Assembly (NCBI GenBank): GCA_963576475.1
Contig: OY754970.1
Location: forward strand, 33,730,619-33,794,618
Length of the DNA: 64,000 nt
Reading direction: 5' to 3'
Source of the DNA: Molanna angustata
Taxonomy: Eukaryota > Arthropoda > Insecta > Trichoptera > Molannidae
Positions 22,894 to 34,590 of this stretch are shown piece by piece (the stretch's first letter is position 1; each line of letters opens with the position of its first letter). The notes under the pieces were generated by a model. The model ran no database searches. It was not told where the DNA came from and worked only from the letters and a program-made list of their open reading frames with translations. The position numbers were made by a program, and so were the translations under genes.

Positions 22894-23605
22894 ATAAATA
22901 CACTTAGTAAATAGTGATGAGCTAAAGTCTTGCAGTTGTATTTTTGCGAGACTTGAAGACAAGGACCGCATGTGTCGATGCAAGAACAAGATCAGGGCGT
23001 GCAAGACCATGAGTCTTTCTAAATTTTATAAAATTATTAATTTTCAATTAAAAAGTAAGCAATTAACTACGCACAATAGACAGACTTATATAAATTGATG
23101 TTTTTGTCATATTTCATTGTAATTACCTAATTTTAGTAGAAAAAATTTTTTTTTTGAAAAGTTGCAATACCAAGACATGGAGTGCAAGACAAAATTGCGT
23201 TTGCTCATCACTATTAAAAAAATCAATGCAACAACCTGAGTTTTTGTCTGATATGCGAATAAATCAAGGACATGGTGAATGAGATATCTGAATGCATTAT
23301 CGTTCTCCAATTTAGTGCTAAAACATCATGATAATCAAAAGTTTTGAACCAGATTCTTATTTTACTTTCTATTATGACACTGAAAATAATACTCCCAGTT
23401 TTATTTTTTTCAGGGAACAATGGTTAATTAATATTCTATGATTTCGTCTAGAAAATTCCAAAATGATCACACGTTTACGCAATTAATTATAAATTATCAT
23501 ATCAATATAATTTTGCAAGGATCTAACTAAATCTGAATCATTATCCCAGTCGAGGATAACACGAATGGGAACAAGACAACACCATAATATTGTTATGACT
23601 CTGAG
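22894..23605. other. Unassigned AT-rich DNA
   Basis: No recognised gene. The minus frames at 23107-23310 and 23223-23420 overlap each other and lack any family resemblance. Confidence 0.45.
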
Positions 23606-23800
23606 TAACAGAGTATTGAATTAACAAGAAGAGTTTTACTTGGGACTCGTAACAAACTCCTTTCTGAATTCAGTATTCTAGTACAAAATCGTGTCAGATA
23701 AGTAACAGAGGATCGAACTAAGTTGAGATGAGTTTTACTAAGGAATCGTAACGAATTATATCTGAAATAAAGATTCTAGTACGAAATCGTGTCAGGCTTA
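23606..23800 (+). repeat. Tandem duplication, about 97-bp unit, two copies
   Basis: TAACAGAGTATTGAA (23606) and TAACAGAGGATCGAA (23703) open two units that both end ATTCTAGTACNAAATCGTGTC. Divergence is moderate. No coding. Confidence 0.6.
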
Positions 23801-23929
23801 TGGTAACATTTTGTTACAGAATGTACCTAGATTGTACACTACACACTACACAGGGACGGTTAGTTTACCTATTGTTGAAATAATCCAACCCGGCCAACGC
23901 AAAATGAAATATTCGTTTGGTAGGTAAAA

Positions 23930-24345
23930 GGAGAAATGTCATCGGGGTGAGGATGACGAGGGGTGGTTTGCGGGGGTGGGACTGAGGGAAGGGAGGGGAT
24001 GGTGAGTTTATGCGAGTTTCCGGTGTCTACGGAAGCATTCGCCCATGCCATCTTCGTCGCCGCACTACACCTGTTCGGCCTAGCAACAGAGAGAGAGCAA
24101 GAAGAGAGTGTCCTGGGGGTACAACAAAGGCGGGGAGAGATAAGCGAACAAGATGGCGTATCGGATGGAATCGTACTCGGCTTCCTGCTGCGGAGGTTTT
24201 GCGAATTCCAGGATAGGAGCTGGATGAGTGACGCTGGGAAGGGAGAATGGGAGGGGAGCGCCAGACTCCCTATTCCGCCACCACCCCCTGCTCGTCACCT
24301 ACTCTCAAGCAACCCGTGGGAGAGGAAATCAATACACGGGCCAAA
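23930..24345. promoter_or_regulatory. GC-rich island 5
   Basis: G-rich left part, then a CpG-rich core with AAGATGGC motifs on both strands (24148-24158 plus; 24047-24054 minus), the core bound by YY1/Pho proteins. GATG|GTGAGTTT at 24000 resembles a splice donor. The 198-codon plus frame (23963-24559) runs through several phases of repeats and island sequence and shows no domain. A promoter or 5' exon is possible. Confidence 0.3.
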
Positions 24346-25139
24346 TGTGGCCGGCCGTATGTACACATATTCTGGTAGACGGGGTGAACCGAGAGGCGCA
24401 TCAACAGGGTTAACAACACCAACATTCCCACCGACCACATCCAACAGTTTATTTAAGGATGGTCCCAATTTTAAATTGATAATATATATATCTAATTATT
24501 CGGGATATTCCACAAACCAGGTTCGAATGCAACGGAAGACATTCTGTATAAGTATATAAGGGAACGTTAAATTAGAATCGTCTTCAATTTCATCAAAGAT
24601 GCAACTCTATAATTTAAGGATCATATTTTCTTGTTTTCTTACGCACTTAAATACTAATTGTGAAGCATATTTCAAAATGATTTGAATATTTTAAATCCAT
24701 TAATAAATAATAAAATAAAAATTATGTTTAATTGGGTGTATTTTGTTAATTCATGCAACTAAAGGTTGCATATTGATTAAACATAATATCAAGCTCGCTG
24801 CAATTGAATATGTTTCGTGGTACCTAATCACCTCAATGATTCTGTCTGAAATAACAGTGGAAAAATATGACCTCACCAATACTCGAAACATGTCATATAA
24901 CGCCACTCACTGAAACAAAATCATTTCTTACTAGTGCTAATTTCTTGACTCTATGAATCAAATGTCAATACTCTATGAAGCTAAGGACTTAGATATCCAA
25001 CTAAACCACGAAGGATGATGGTAAACATAACGTATGTGTGACAGCGAGACGTCCGTAATTAAAAATAACTGACGACACAACTGACCTTAGAATAAAAAAA
25101 AATAAAATAAAATGCACATGCAATGGCAACCCTGATTGT
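24346..25139. other. Unassigned AT-rich DNA
   Basis: Nothing recognised. Confidence 0.45.
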
Positions 25140-25310
25140 TGGTCGCGTAATGGGCGCCTGCATCTCCCCCAAGGGCGAATATCTAAGAGGGGCGGTGGGT
25201 GGCTACGGGAGGGTTAGATCGCGGGTCGTGCGGGGGGAAGAGTGAGGACAGGGGAAGGGTGGCAGCGGGGCACTAGGGGGGGGTGGGAATGTGGAACATT
25301 TTTCTGGCGC
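25140..25310. promoter_or_regulatory. GC-rich island 6
   Basis: Strongly G-rich on the plus strand from 25180 to 25290, with runs of up to eight G. Might form G-quadruplexes. No splice signal or frame supports an exon. Confidence 0.2.
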
Positions 25311-26012
25311 CATTATCAACTCGACAAAAGTGGCAAAAATAACACGAGAGCAAATTCTGATAAATCACTCGATGAACATTCAGCATTATTTGTACTGTGT
25401 GTACTGTACACTCGATCACCGTACGTCCACCACAAAAAGAAACAATTTGCTGTACATTTCGGTCTTTCACTTCTGATACGACACGCTGTGCCAACATAAA
25501 TCGATCAAAAATAACAACGATTAAGTTAATAATAATAAATTGACCGCATTTTGAGTAAACGATGTAGCGGTGGGTATTGGGTATTGAACAATCAGATATT
25601 TGTAAGAACTTAAGTGTTGTATCGTATACTTACAAAACAGTAGAAACGATAGATTTATCTAATAAAACTAACAATCGCAAAATCGTAAAGAAATCTCAGT
25701 TTAATACACACATTTTATCGAAAATAATATTTAACGAGGTTACAGTTCCAATAAATGCTACGAAACAGGGTTTTGTTTGTGTATTATACGCGATACGGGA
25801 ATAAGATTGGCGGGAAATTTGTCGACATACTACTCAAATATTACGTAGAAAATAAAACACTAGGCTAAATTGATTTAACAAAGATTAAAAAAGTAAATTA
25901 TTTTGGTTGTTTCCTTCAACGGTTATTGTGACACAATTTTTGAACAATTAAACGAAATTAAAACTCATGTTTCTATATGTTAATAATATAAAAATAAAGA
26001 CCTGGCATACCT
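25311..26012. other. Unassigned AT-rich DNA
   Basis: No gene. Small frames at 25577-25804 and nearby have no family resemblance. Confidence 0.45.
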
Positions 26013-26109
26013 GGGGGGCAAGTCTGGTCAACCGGCGAAATCAAAACCATACATTATATGGGTAAACATGGATGGTTTTGAATTCGTCGGTTGACCAGAC
26101 TTGCCCCCC
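26013..26109. mobile_element. Family M MITE, short intact copy
   Basis: 97 bp. The left arm GGGGGGCAAGTCTGGTCAAC and the reversed right arm are identical over the first 20 bases, followed by CGGCGAAATCAAAACCAT-type arms. T flanks both ends. It has the same arms as the 13874-14060 copy with a shorter centre. Confidence 0.75.
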
Positions 26110-27019
26110 TGGTTAGAAATGACACATAATGTAACACTTTTGATGACAATATGAACACAATAAATTATAAAGATTTATCTACCAAGTTCTTACTTTAGTA
26201 TTTCCAAGACACAAGTGCTCAAACAGATTGCAGTAAAAGTGAAAGGATTTGTATATTTTTATTATTAATACGGTATCCAAAAAATCTTAAAACTAAACAA
26301 CGAGATGCAAGGTAGTAAACATTGCGCAAGTTCAAAAAGTCATTACGCTAACCAACCAATGACAGATTGTAATCTATATTATGTAGGTGACTCTTTTTTT
26401 ACAAATCCTACTATAGTAACTGTCTTCTGTGTCTATTGAGACGTATCTAATTACAAAAAGTTTAGCAGTTCGATTAAGAAACGAACTATTGCCAAATATC
26501 TCAAAAATACTTTTTCTGTGGAAAAAAGAGTTATGTTTAATATTTAAAATTAAAATAAATTATTTCATGTTTCTTTTTTGCTTAGCAATAAAAATATCCC
26601 TTTACATAAAAATAAAATGTCTACAATATTCTACCAACATAACCGCCGAAACCACACCCTCTATTCAGACCCTCACTGGTCTTATATTGGCCGTGAGAAA
26701 TTCACATCTCACGTTACGACAAAACGAAATATTACACTTCAGCAAATCGTTAAACAAACGATAAACTCTTTCGTTTAGCGAGATATATTTGAATAACTCA
26801 TTTATACAACGAAAATTACTATTGAACATATTGAACATATTTATTTACTCGTTTAACATAACATGAATTCAGATGTTATACCTGTTTTTTTACAAATAAA
26901 ATTACCAAAGGTTCAAAATAAGATGTTTTTGATGAACAGGCGAAAATAATTAGCCATTTTTTAGGAATAATTTATGCAATTTAAAAACAATTGGTATATT
27001 AGGATTGATTTTTTGAGAT
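26110..27019. other. AT-rich DNA with a weak repeat
   Basis: 26320-26480 resembles 38500-38640 (AACCAACCAATGACAG and TCTATTGAGACGT against AACCAACCGATGACGG and TCTATTGAGATGT). The 111-codon frame at 26429 is low complexity and not accepted. Confidence 0.35.
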
Positions 27020-27115
27020 TTATGGACGTGAACGTAGCGAGAAATGTATGTCAAGAGAGGAGTGTCTGGCGTTCGGTTCTCTCTGCCTACTTCAAATAGG
27101 GAAAGGGCGAGATGG
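27020..27115 (+). pseudogene. LINE tail scrap
   Basis: TGTATGTCAAGAGAGGAGT followed by GTTCGGTTCTCTCTGCCTAC matches the end of the RTE-like relic at 37880-37940. Confidence 0.45.
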
Positions 27116-27149
27116 TATGGTATTTTTTGAGATAAAGATCATTTTTTAA

Positions 27150-27306
27150 AGAATGAATTTGTCCTTGTAACAAGTAGGTACATTTACATCCCTAAATTTA
27201 AATATAAATAAACGAAATAAACGAAACGAGATTGGTCGTGACAGGATTCGAACTCGCGGCCACAAGATTACTAACCCATCGCGCTAACCACTCTGCCACC
27301 ACCCAT
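27150..27306 (-). mobile_element. SINE-1 copy
   Basis: Minus strand: A box GGCAGAGTGGTTAGCGCG, anticodon-like loop TTAGTAA, B box GAGTTCGAATCC, then the family body ending ACTTGTTACAAGGACAAATTC. The 3' end is slightly truncated. Confidence 0.75.
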
Positions 27307-27365
27307 CATTTGTTCTGGATTGTACATGTAGGTACATTTTATTTTTATTTGTGTATTGCTTCTCT

Positions 27366-27533
27366 GGTAACTAAATTATACTTAAACACGCACCTAATAA
27401 CAGGTTGCCACATTCTGGAGACTTACGTTACGATATTTACCATCTTACAACTAAAATCTTTAATCTCCGTCGGGAATCGTCCCCGGGACCTTTGGATCAA
27501 GTCAGATATCAAACCAACTGAACCACGAAGGCC
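27366..27533 (-). mobile_element. SINE-2 copy
   Basis: Minus strand begins GGCCTTCGTGGTTCAGTTGG, with a B box in GGACGATTCCCGACGG, and runs on to the AATGTGGCAACCTGTTATTAG body. It lies head to head with other tRNA-derived sequence at 27150-27306. Confidence 0.7.
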
Positions 27534-28149
27534 GACAATGGAAGGCGATAGTATCTCACTGGGCCCGGGTTCCGATCCAGGCTAGGTTTATTTCAATAAT
27601 GTATAAAGGTGTAAAAAAATACTGTAAATGAACCTTGACTTTTCACGTTATTTTCAAATTCAGAATGACGGGGTTGTGTATGTATACAACATTTTCCACT
27701 TGGAAATTGATTGCTTGAAAGAAATCACCGATTGGATGCGATGAACCCACCAGTTTAAAACTGTACAAGAAGATAAATATATAGGTTGTCACTGATCTGA
27801 TAGTGGTCGAAATCTCTCGTAATTTGCATTGTAAATCGTGTACTATAAATGGCGTCTGTTTCCATCTGTGTGAAATGTGAGATACACTATACATACACAC
27901 GACTAAACCAGACAAACTTATATGTATATAGTTGTTGTCGATTGAAACATGTTTTTGTTTACACATTCATATTATGACAAAACAAAAAAAATGAAAGAGA
28001 CTGCAGAACGAGGAGTCGTCGCGATTGAAGTTCGTTGGCTCCGTGGACCATTTTGCAAACACCGGGGGTAATGAGAGCTGCTTTTCATCGGGAGAGACAA
28101 AAGATGGAGGAGAGTCGTTGGGTATTATACCTACCTCTCCTATGTACAA
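27534..28149. other. Unassigned DNA
   Basis: No gene recognised. The minus frames at 27643-27966 and 27967-28152 show no family motifs. Confidence 0.4.
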
Positions 28150-28428
28150 CATAGGAGGTACATAGGAGGTACATAGGCGAGAGTGGTAAATATGGTGAAA
28201 CCTGGGGCACGCCGCGCCACACAGCCGAGAGAGCCGCCTGACTCGACTGTCGGTGGATGGGGGAGGTGTGAAGGGGGGTGGAGGGGGAGGTGTGAAGGGG
28301 GGTGGAGGGGGTGGAGTGGAAGGGGTGGGATGGGAGTGTGAATCAATGCCGCCCTACATTCAGACTTGAGCTGCCGAGCCCTCACTATTTGGGTGTTACC
28401 AATGTACGATTTGACAAGATGGCTGCAG
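28150..28428 (+). promoter_or_regulatory. GC-rich island 7 with a possible first coding exon
   Basis: A CpG patch (28205-28250) is followed by a G-rich tandem repeat (28255-28330). Then ACAAGATGGCTGCAG meets GTAAAAAT: a good start context, three codons (M-A-A) and a donor-like site at 28428/28429. The island shares a 26-mer with island 1 (28252-28277 and 2631-2656). A real start exon is conceivable but no downstream exon is recognised. Confidence 0.25.
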
Positions 28429-28639
28429 GTAAAAATAACGACAAAAACCAGACGAAAAACACAGATCCTTTTGATTATCTAAACTATGCATTTTGAGAAA
28501 AGAATTAAATCAATTATGTATTGGTTCCTTGTTATTAATTTTATATTCACTGCACGTCTTCATTAATAGAGTTATGTGTATGTCTTTCTGTTTGTTTTTG
28601 GTTATAATAAATTTAATGCAACTACACTATTTATGGCCT

Positions 28640-28715
28640 CACGTAGCCTTGGTTGGCTTAAAGAAATTGCCTTATGGCAATAAACCCGCCATTGTACACG
28701 AAGTAAATAAATAAA
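28640..28715 (+). repeat. Family T repeat, hairpin tail
   Basis: GGTTGGCTTAAAGAAATTGCC, TTAT, then GGCAATAAACCCGCC and ATTGTACA, followed by an AAATAAATAAATA end. The stem TTGCC/GGCAA overlaps AATAAA. It looks like the 3' end of a retroposed element. Confidence 0.6.
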
Positions 28716-29310
28716 TAGAGAATCAAGTAGGTTTTTATGTTTTTAGGTATTTATTTTAACTTTTTATTGTACACACACACTCTCTCTCTCACTCACATAC
28801 TCTTTCTATATCTCTCTTACACACACATACACATTGCTACTCTCTCATGCGCGCACCCACACTTAATCACAATTTTATTGTTTTTAATATTCGGTATAGA
28901 ATGTAAGAAGTACATTTATATTTATTTCCTTTGAATAATTGTATGCATTTATTGTGTACCTACTGTCCTATGAAATTAATTTCTGTATATTTGGACAAAG
29001 ATGATTCGGCACATGTACGATAAAAAAATTATACCATCAAAAAGACAAATACATAGAAAAGTTATTCCGGTCGTCTTGAAGATTAAAATAAACATTTATT
29101 ATTTTTTATACTTTCATGCTTTTTTTCTGTCATGTGCATGTCTCATATTCATACTTCAACGACGGTACTATTATTAAATGTAATCTCCATTTATTAGATT
29201 ATTATTATTAGAGCCGACTTCAACACGACGAAAAGCTGTCTTAAGTCTTAAAGTGGCCGAAATGAAGACCTTATGTTCCATTGCAGGCAGAACCCTAACA
29301 GTGTTTATAT
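28716..29310. other. Microsatellite-rich and AT-rich DNA
   Basis: 28770-28860 is a mixed CA/CT tract. The rest has no recognised feature. Confidence 0.5.
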
Positions 29311-29670
29311 ACGTGGCTCAAATATTGAACTACGCCTGAACTTAAATATGATAACTTTTCTTATTTATACCTAAACGTGGCTCAAATATTGAACTACGGT
29401 TGAACTTCAATATGATAACTTTTCTTATTTATACCTAAACGTGGCTCAAATATTGAACTACGGTTGAACTTCAATATGATATATTTTCTTATTTATAAAC
29501 GTGGCTCAAATATTGAACTACGGTTGAACTTCAATATAATAACTTTTCTTATTTATACCTAAACGTGGCTCAAATATTGAACTATGTCTGAACTTCAATA
29601 TGATAACATTTCTTATTTATACCTAAACGTGGCTCAAATATTGAACTACGGTTGAACTTCAACATATGAA
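29311..29670 (+). repeat. Tandem array, 64-bp unit, about 5.7 copies
   Basis: Units start ACGTGGCTCAAATATTGAAC at 29311, 29375, 29439, 29499, 29563 and 29627. The fourth unit start comes after 60 bp, not 64, because the third copy lost four bases. Copies differ by a few substitutions (ACGGTTG, ACGCCTG, ATGTCTG). No coding. Confidence 0.85.
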
Positions 29671-30834
29671 CTTCTAAGCGATTTAATCACATTTTATAGT
29701 ACACAAACAAGTCAAATGACCTAACCCAAGATGAAGAAGAAGATTATCAATATAAAGTGGATTGGACCATTTGAGTGGAATGCTACTGGACCAATATGAA
29801 TTTGCCTTGGGCCGTAAAACCAGGGTTACAACGTAAAGATAACAATGCCATCAATTGTTATCGGATGTGGTTTATAATATTCAATAAATACAAGTATCAA
29901 TCTAACCTAATCTAAAAAATATTTATTTGAAAACAATGCGGTTAAATAATTAATAAAATTATTGTTAAAAGACGTTAGTAATTCTAGAAAAAATACCATA
30001 AGTATTTTCAACATTTCTCTAGTGTATGTTCGTCAAACAAATTTAAAATTAAGCCCTTTTTTAAATTACTCCATACACTCAAAAAATGTAGTTGTTAAAA
30101 ATAAATTATTTACTGCTAATAATAACCAAGCTACTTTGTTATTATAGTACCTGCAAAGTTCGTTGCTAAAAATTGCCAAGTAAATAATCTGCTAATTTTT
30201 ACCCAGTAGCTTTGTTAACAATCTGTCGAAATTAATCTATATACTTGGTTAACAACGGATAACTTTGTATAATAAGCCAAGTAACCTGTCAAAAATTAAC
30301 CTACTAGCTTTGTAATATTAGCCAAGTAACTGTCAAATTCATATATCGTGTCAAATTTGAGAAATATTAATATTTTTATGTATGAAATGTCAAATTTGAC
30401 AGATGTCGAATACAAAATGTCCGTATAGGTACCTGTTACTCGGTTAAATTTAAACAAGTACATTGCTATTGACAACCAACTTCATTTTAACAGTATTCAA
30501 TTGTTAGATAATAGCCAAGTGCAAATTTGTTATTTTTAATCATATATTGGTTAATAACTACCAATATGACTTTCACCGAGCCAAAAAGGTACTTTGCTAA
30601 CTTTAGATTTTTTCAGTGTAACTATGTGTCGAAGAGAAATAAATATTTTATACACCGAGTGTATAAAATCAATGTGAATGACCGATATAGTTTTTCATTA
30701 CGAGTAAGGTTTGTTCTTAAAATGCAAAAAAAATCAGCAAATTTGAAGTTTCCGATAGTTTAAATAACGCATAAACCCTTTTTATAAAACGCATAAAACG
30801 CATAAAAGCCTAATATTGTACGCAGTTTTTCTAC
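29671..30834. other. AT-rich DNA with degenerate internal repeats
   Basis: 30140-30560 repeats words such as GCCAAGTAA, CTGTCAAA and TAGCTTTGTTA at irregular spacing, as in a very old tandem array. 30750-30810 repeats ACGCATAAA. No gene. Confidence 0.4.
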
Positions 30835-31060
30835 ATTCTTTTTCTGCGGCTGGCCGGCGAACTCAACTGATGAACTGATTGATGATGGCGGGTGACACTC
30901 GAGTCACGAACTTACTCGAAGTCAGCCGAACGACGCGCGATAATTCACGAACGCAGAGTTTCGGTGCGGCCGAAGGTTCGGCAGATTTTCTGCCGAAACC
31001 GAAACTGATGCCGATACTAGATTTTATTGCCGAAACCGAAACCGAACCTTCGGTCGGTCA
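30835..31060. other. CpG-rich patch built on CCGAAAC repeats
   Basis: TTCGGCAG (30977-30984) and CTGCCGAA (30990-30997) form a hairpin. CCGAAACCGAAAC is repeated at 30993-31005 and 31030-31048, and CCTTCGGTCGG mirrors CGAAGG. It may be a foldback element. The 98-codon frame across it is not accepted. Confidence 0.35.
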
Positions 31061-31074
31061 CTACACATTGTATT

Positions 31075-31140
31075 GCACATTAACAACAACTCTGGTTGGT
31101 TGTAAGAAATTGCCGTTTGGAAATAAACCCGCCAGTGTAC
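31075..31140 (+). repeat. Family T repeat, hairpin tail
   Basis: AACTCTGGTTGGTTGTAAG, then AAATTGCCGTTTGGAAATAA and ACCCGCCAGTGTACA. One stem base is changed (GGAAA for GGCAA). Confidence 0.55.
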
Positions 31141-31974
31141 AGATTATAAGAAGAAACTGTAAGAAACATAAATAATAAATATACGAGGATATAATATAAC
31201 GTAGGTACTTGGTTCAAAGTCATAGATACACTTACCCTACTTGTAAAAAATATAAACGTATACTTTTACCGGAGAATGACCGATCACAAAAATAAATTTG
31301 ATAAAAAAAGGAAAAAGATTTATTCATGTGGCCATTGAAATTTAGTAAAAATATATCAAGTGCTAAATAGTTGAACTTGTTATAGTGGTACATATAAAAA
31401 TAACTTACCGCCACCGGAAAAATGCCTCTCCGTCATGCCTTCGGCACTTGCCAGTTCCCCATCGAAATCTGTAGAAGATAAAAATGATTTCTTTAGTACT
31501 TTCATATATTTTGATTACTGAAAAACCTCGGTAAATAATATTTTATAAAAAAAGGATTCCAAGAATCTATTAACGCGGTAAAGAATTATTCGTCCGGTCA
31601 TCTGCACTTTATACGACTCATGTCGTACCTAGATGCAAATTGCAGATTTTGATAGTTTTCTCAGGAATCCCATCATCAGATCTTGAAAAAAATATGTGAT
31701 ACCACCACTGAGGTGTATAATCTAATCAAAATCGGACATCATGGAATCAGAATTATCGTTGAACATATGTACATAAAAAAATCATGTCGCATTGATAACC
31801 TCGGTGAAGTTGGTCTGTTAATTAGGTATAAAACATGCATAAAAAAATAATGCAGAACTATCGCAAATAATATACTTATATAATTATAGTTAAAAGCTGC
31901 TTCAGAACAGGTTTTTAACCTAGTGAAGCAGTTTACGTTCCGCATCTAGTTCTTAAGTATCTTTTTTTGTAAAA
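31141..31974. other. Unassigned AT-rich DNA
   Basis: No gene or repeat recognised. Confidence 0.45.
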
Positions 31975-32170
31975 AAAAATGTATTTTTTTTAATAAAAAT
32001 GAATATATACTTGTTAAACAAGTACATATACATCTTCCTACGTTCCCTAAAATAAGCAAATAAATGCTTGTGCTTAGGTGAACGTGAACGAAATCGGTCG
32101 AGACAGGATTCGAACTCGCGATCACTGAATTACTAGCCCAGCGCAGCTAACCGCTCTGCCACCGACCCAT
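31975..32170 (-). mobile_element. SINE-1 copy
   Basis: Minus strand: GGTGGCAGAGCGGTTAGC, TTAGTAA-like loop (CTAGTAA here), GCGAGTTCGAATCC, then AGGGAACGTAGGAAGATG and ACTTGTTTAACAAGTATA. It matches the 5' and 3' halves of the interrupted copy at 38850 and shows what that copy looked like before insertion. Confidence 0.75.
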
Positions 32171-32349
32171 CTATTGTATTGTAAAACTTTGATGTGTATA
32201 AAGTGTAAATTATTTTTTATGTTACAAATAAAAAAAAAATTAAAGGAAAACTATAGTTGTCAAATAGTAGGTAGTTACTTAATATTCCTTCCATCCCACC
32301 CTTCCTTTCCTCATTGTTTTGGTCAGTGTAAGTCAATAATACCATTGTA

Positions 32350-32440
32350 CCAAATTAACTTTAGAGACTTCACCCTAGCAGGGTTGGTTGAAATTTGCCT
32401 TATGGCAATAAACCCGCCTTTGTGGACTTGATGTACAAGA
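32350..32440 (+). repeat. Family T repeat, hairpin tail
   Basis: AGCAGGGTTGGTTGAAATTTGCC, TTAT, GGCAATAAACCCGCC and then TTTGTGGAC. Stem and AATAAA conserved. Confidence 0.55.
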
Positions 32441-32769
32441 AGATTAAATCAATAAAAACTTTCTTGGGTCAACCAGCATGATATCAACAAATGCTCTGGA
32501 CAGATTAATATTTTTTTGTATGCTTGTTCTTCCTTTCATACCAAAACTTAGAAAATTGCTAATTTACAGATTATTGGACGTCTAGTTTGTTACTTATTAA
32601 TTAAAAAAAAAATGAAAAAAATTACACAGAAACCGTTTTATTCTACAAATTACAGGCTATTAATTTGATTTCAAAATATCTCAATATTTTGGAAATCTTA
32701 ACAAAACATTTTTTGAAAAATCTCAAAACAGCATTTTTTTTCAAAAACTGTTTTAGTACCTACATCCCA

Positions 32770-33830
32770 TTTCAGAATGGGATCACAATCGGATCGCATT
32801 TAAATAAACTAGTTGCATGTAACACATGAGATCCAACTGTCGATAGCGATAGTATGTATAGTTGAAGAATATGTACCAAACTATAAACCCATAGATACAA
32901 ATTATTGAATATTTTCAGATATTTTGTTTTCTATACAACATATGTAGGTATGTATGTCAAGATAGGATAGTATGGAGGAAGATCCTTTTTCCTACCCAGA
33001 ATATGCAAATTGCATGATGGTATGTATGTATGTTTGGAGATGAAGTAACAAACTATTAAGTCTTCTTACATATTGTGTATAGGCGACTGCCATACAAAAT
33101 GTATGAAGCAATGTCGTCACTAAATTCAATTTTTAAAAAAATTGTTAAAAAAAATTGAGATCTTCTACTACAATGTTTATATTTTTTATAGAAAATTAAA
33201 TTATCTAGTTGGGGTGTTTCGGCTTTTTTCGATAATTGTAAAAGTTTTGGAAATATAGGCAGTTAAACTCATAAATTTATCATAAAAAAAATATTTTTCT
33301 TAATAAAAAATGTTTGAGAAACCCTGGAATTTTTTTGAAAAAACTAATTTGAGATTTTGTATTTGTCTATGTTTATACCAATTTTCAGCGTTCTAGCGTT
33401 TATGGTTTCTGAGATATATGGAAAAATAAAATAAAAATTCAAAAGTTGATAACCCCTGACTGAAACAAAAATTCAAAATTCCGAGTATAAAAGTTTTGTA
33501 GGCCTGTAACTGTTTATATATTCTGAAATTTAAGGCTCTGTAAATTGAGCGGATCAAAAGTTATAAGGGGGGGACGGACACACAGACACACACACACACA
33601 CACACACACAGACACACGAAATGTTCTACTCCGAATTCTGAGTAAATCCGTGTATGGAACATATATGCTGCGAAGCCTCTAAGTTGGTGTTTTTTGACTT
33701 CAAAGTTGGAAAAGCCATGAAAAAAGTAGACCTCTCCATACAATTCTCGCGTATTCTGGCTTGATACATTGTCGATATGTTAAGAGAACAAAGTTCTCCT
33801 GAACAAATCGACAGTTGGAATATTTTTTAC
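32770..33830 (+). repeat. Dispersed repeat family B, long copy
   Basis: Segments here (AAATAAACTAGTTGCATG near 32803, TGTATTTGTCTATGTTTATAC near 33357, GATATGTTAAGAGAACAAAG near 33773) recur in the same order, inverted and with the middle deleted, at 34975-35360. A (CA)n tract lies at 33584-33613. No protein frame fits. Confidence 0.6.
33584..33613. repeat. CA microsatellite
   Basis: An almost pure CA run inside repeat family B. The frame reading valine/cysteine on the minus strand is a product of the repeat. Confidence 0.85.
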
Positions 33831-34449
33831 ACTTTGGTAACATGAAACTTCTCGTCATACCACGCTCACTGATACAGACCTAAAATTATTCATCATTATC
33901 AGTGGCTCCGCAGCCCAGGATGAGCCATGGCCGCAAGGAATCATCTCAATTGCACCCTGCCTATGACCTTATCTCTCCAATTCCGCACACCGGCTATCTT
34001 ATGTTCTCTGTCGATTCCATCCATCCTTCACAGCCTAGGTCTTCTCCATACGATGCACATGTTCAACAAGTGGAGGCTCCCTATTCTTATTATTTGGACA
34101 AAATTCAGTTCCTTAAACAGGCTCTCTAGTTCATAATTGTATCTGATTTTCCACGTGCCTTCATCGAAGAGGGGACCAAATTTTATACTAATGAAAATTT
34201 ATAGTAAATTATATTAATAAAACTATGTCTAATAGTTTTTAAACTAGAGGCATTTAAAGACCTCAAGACGAGGTCGAAATTGTGCAATATTCTAATTTTT
34301 GAAAAAGATGTCCAAAAAATCCAAAGACAGTTAGAACAAATATACAAAAAATATAAATATCTGAGATGGTGACGTCCATTTTTTTTAATTTTTGTGGAAT
34401 GACCCTCTTATACTCATTCTCGCTCACTCAATCATATAATCACATTGCT
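33831..34449. other. Unassigned DNA between inverted family B copies
   Basis: 33900-34140 is less AT-rich. Two overlapping frames (33902 and 33927) show no known domain. This may be cargo or old unrelated DNA caught between the inverted repeats. Confidence 0.35.
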
Positions 34450-34590
34450 AAATGACAAAACTAACCAGTATATCCAGCCCAGAGAAGCGATAATTGCGGA
34501 AGAATAATTTAAATAAGTCTCTTCTGCTGGATATCGAACCCAAGATGCCAGCACAGAAGTTGAATTACCACTATAACACTGCGGTCAACA
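34450..34590 (-). mobile_element. SINE-3 copy
   Basis: Minus strand: GACCGCAGTGTTATAGTGG (A-box side), TTGGGTTCGATATCC (B box), then TTATCGCTTCTCTGGGCTGG. Same family as 44281-44430 and the scrap at 12960-13040. Confidence 0.6.

Noticed and set aside
23963..24559. 198-codon plus-strand frame in GC island 5
   Set aside because: No domain, several other long frames on both strands over the same bases, as expected for CpG-rich DNA with few stops.
30879..31175. 98-codon plus frame
   Set aside because: Runs from a CCGAAAC-repeat patch into a family T repeat; a composite of repeats, not a gene.
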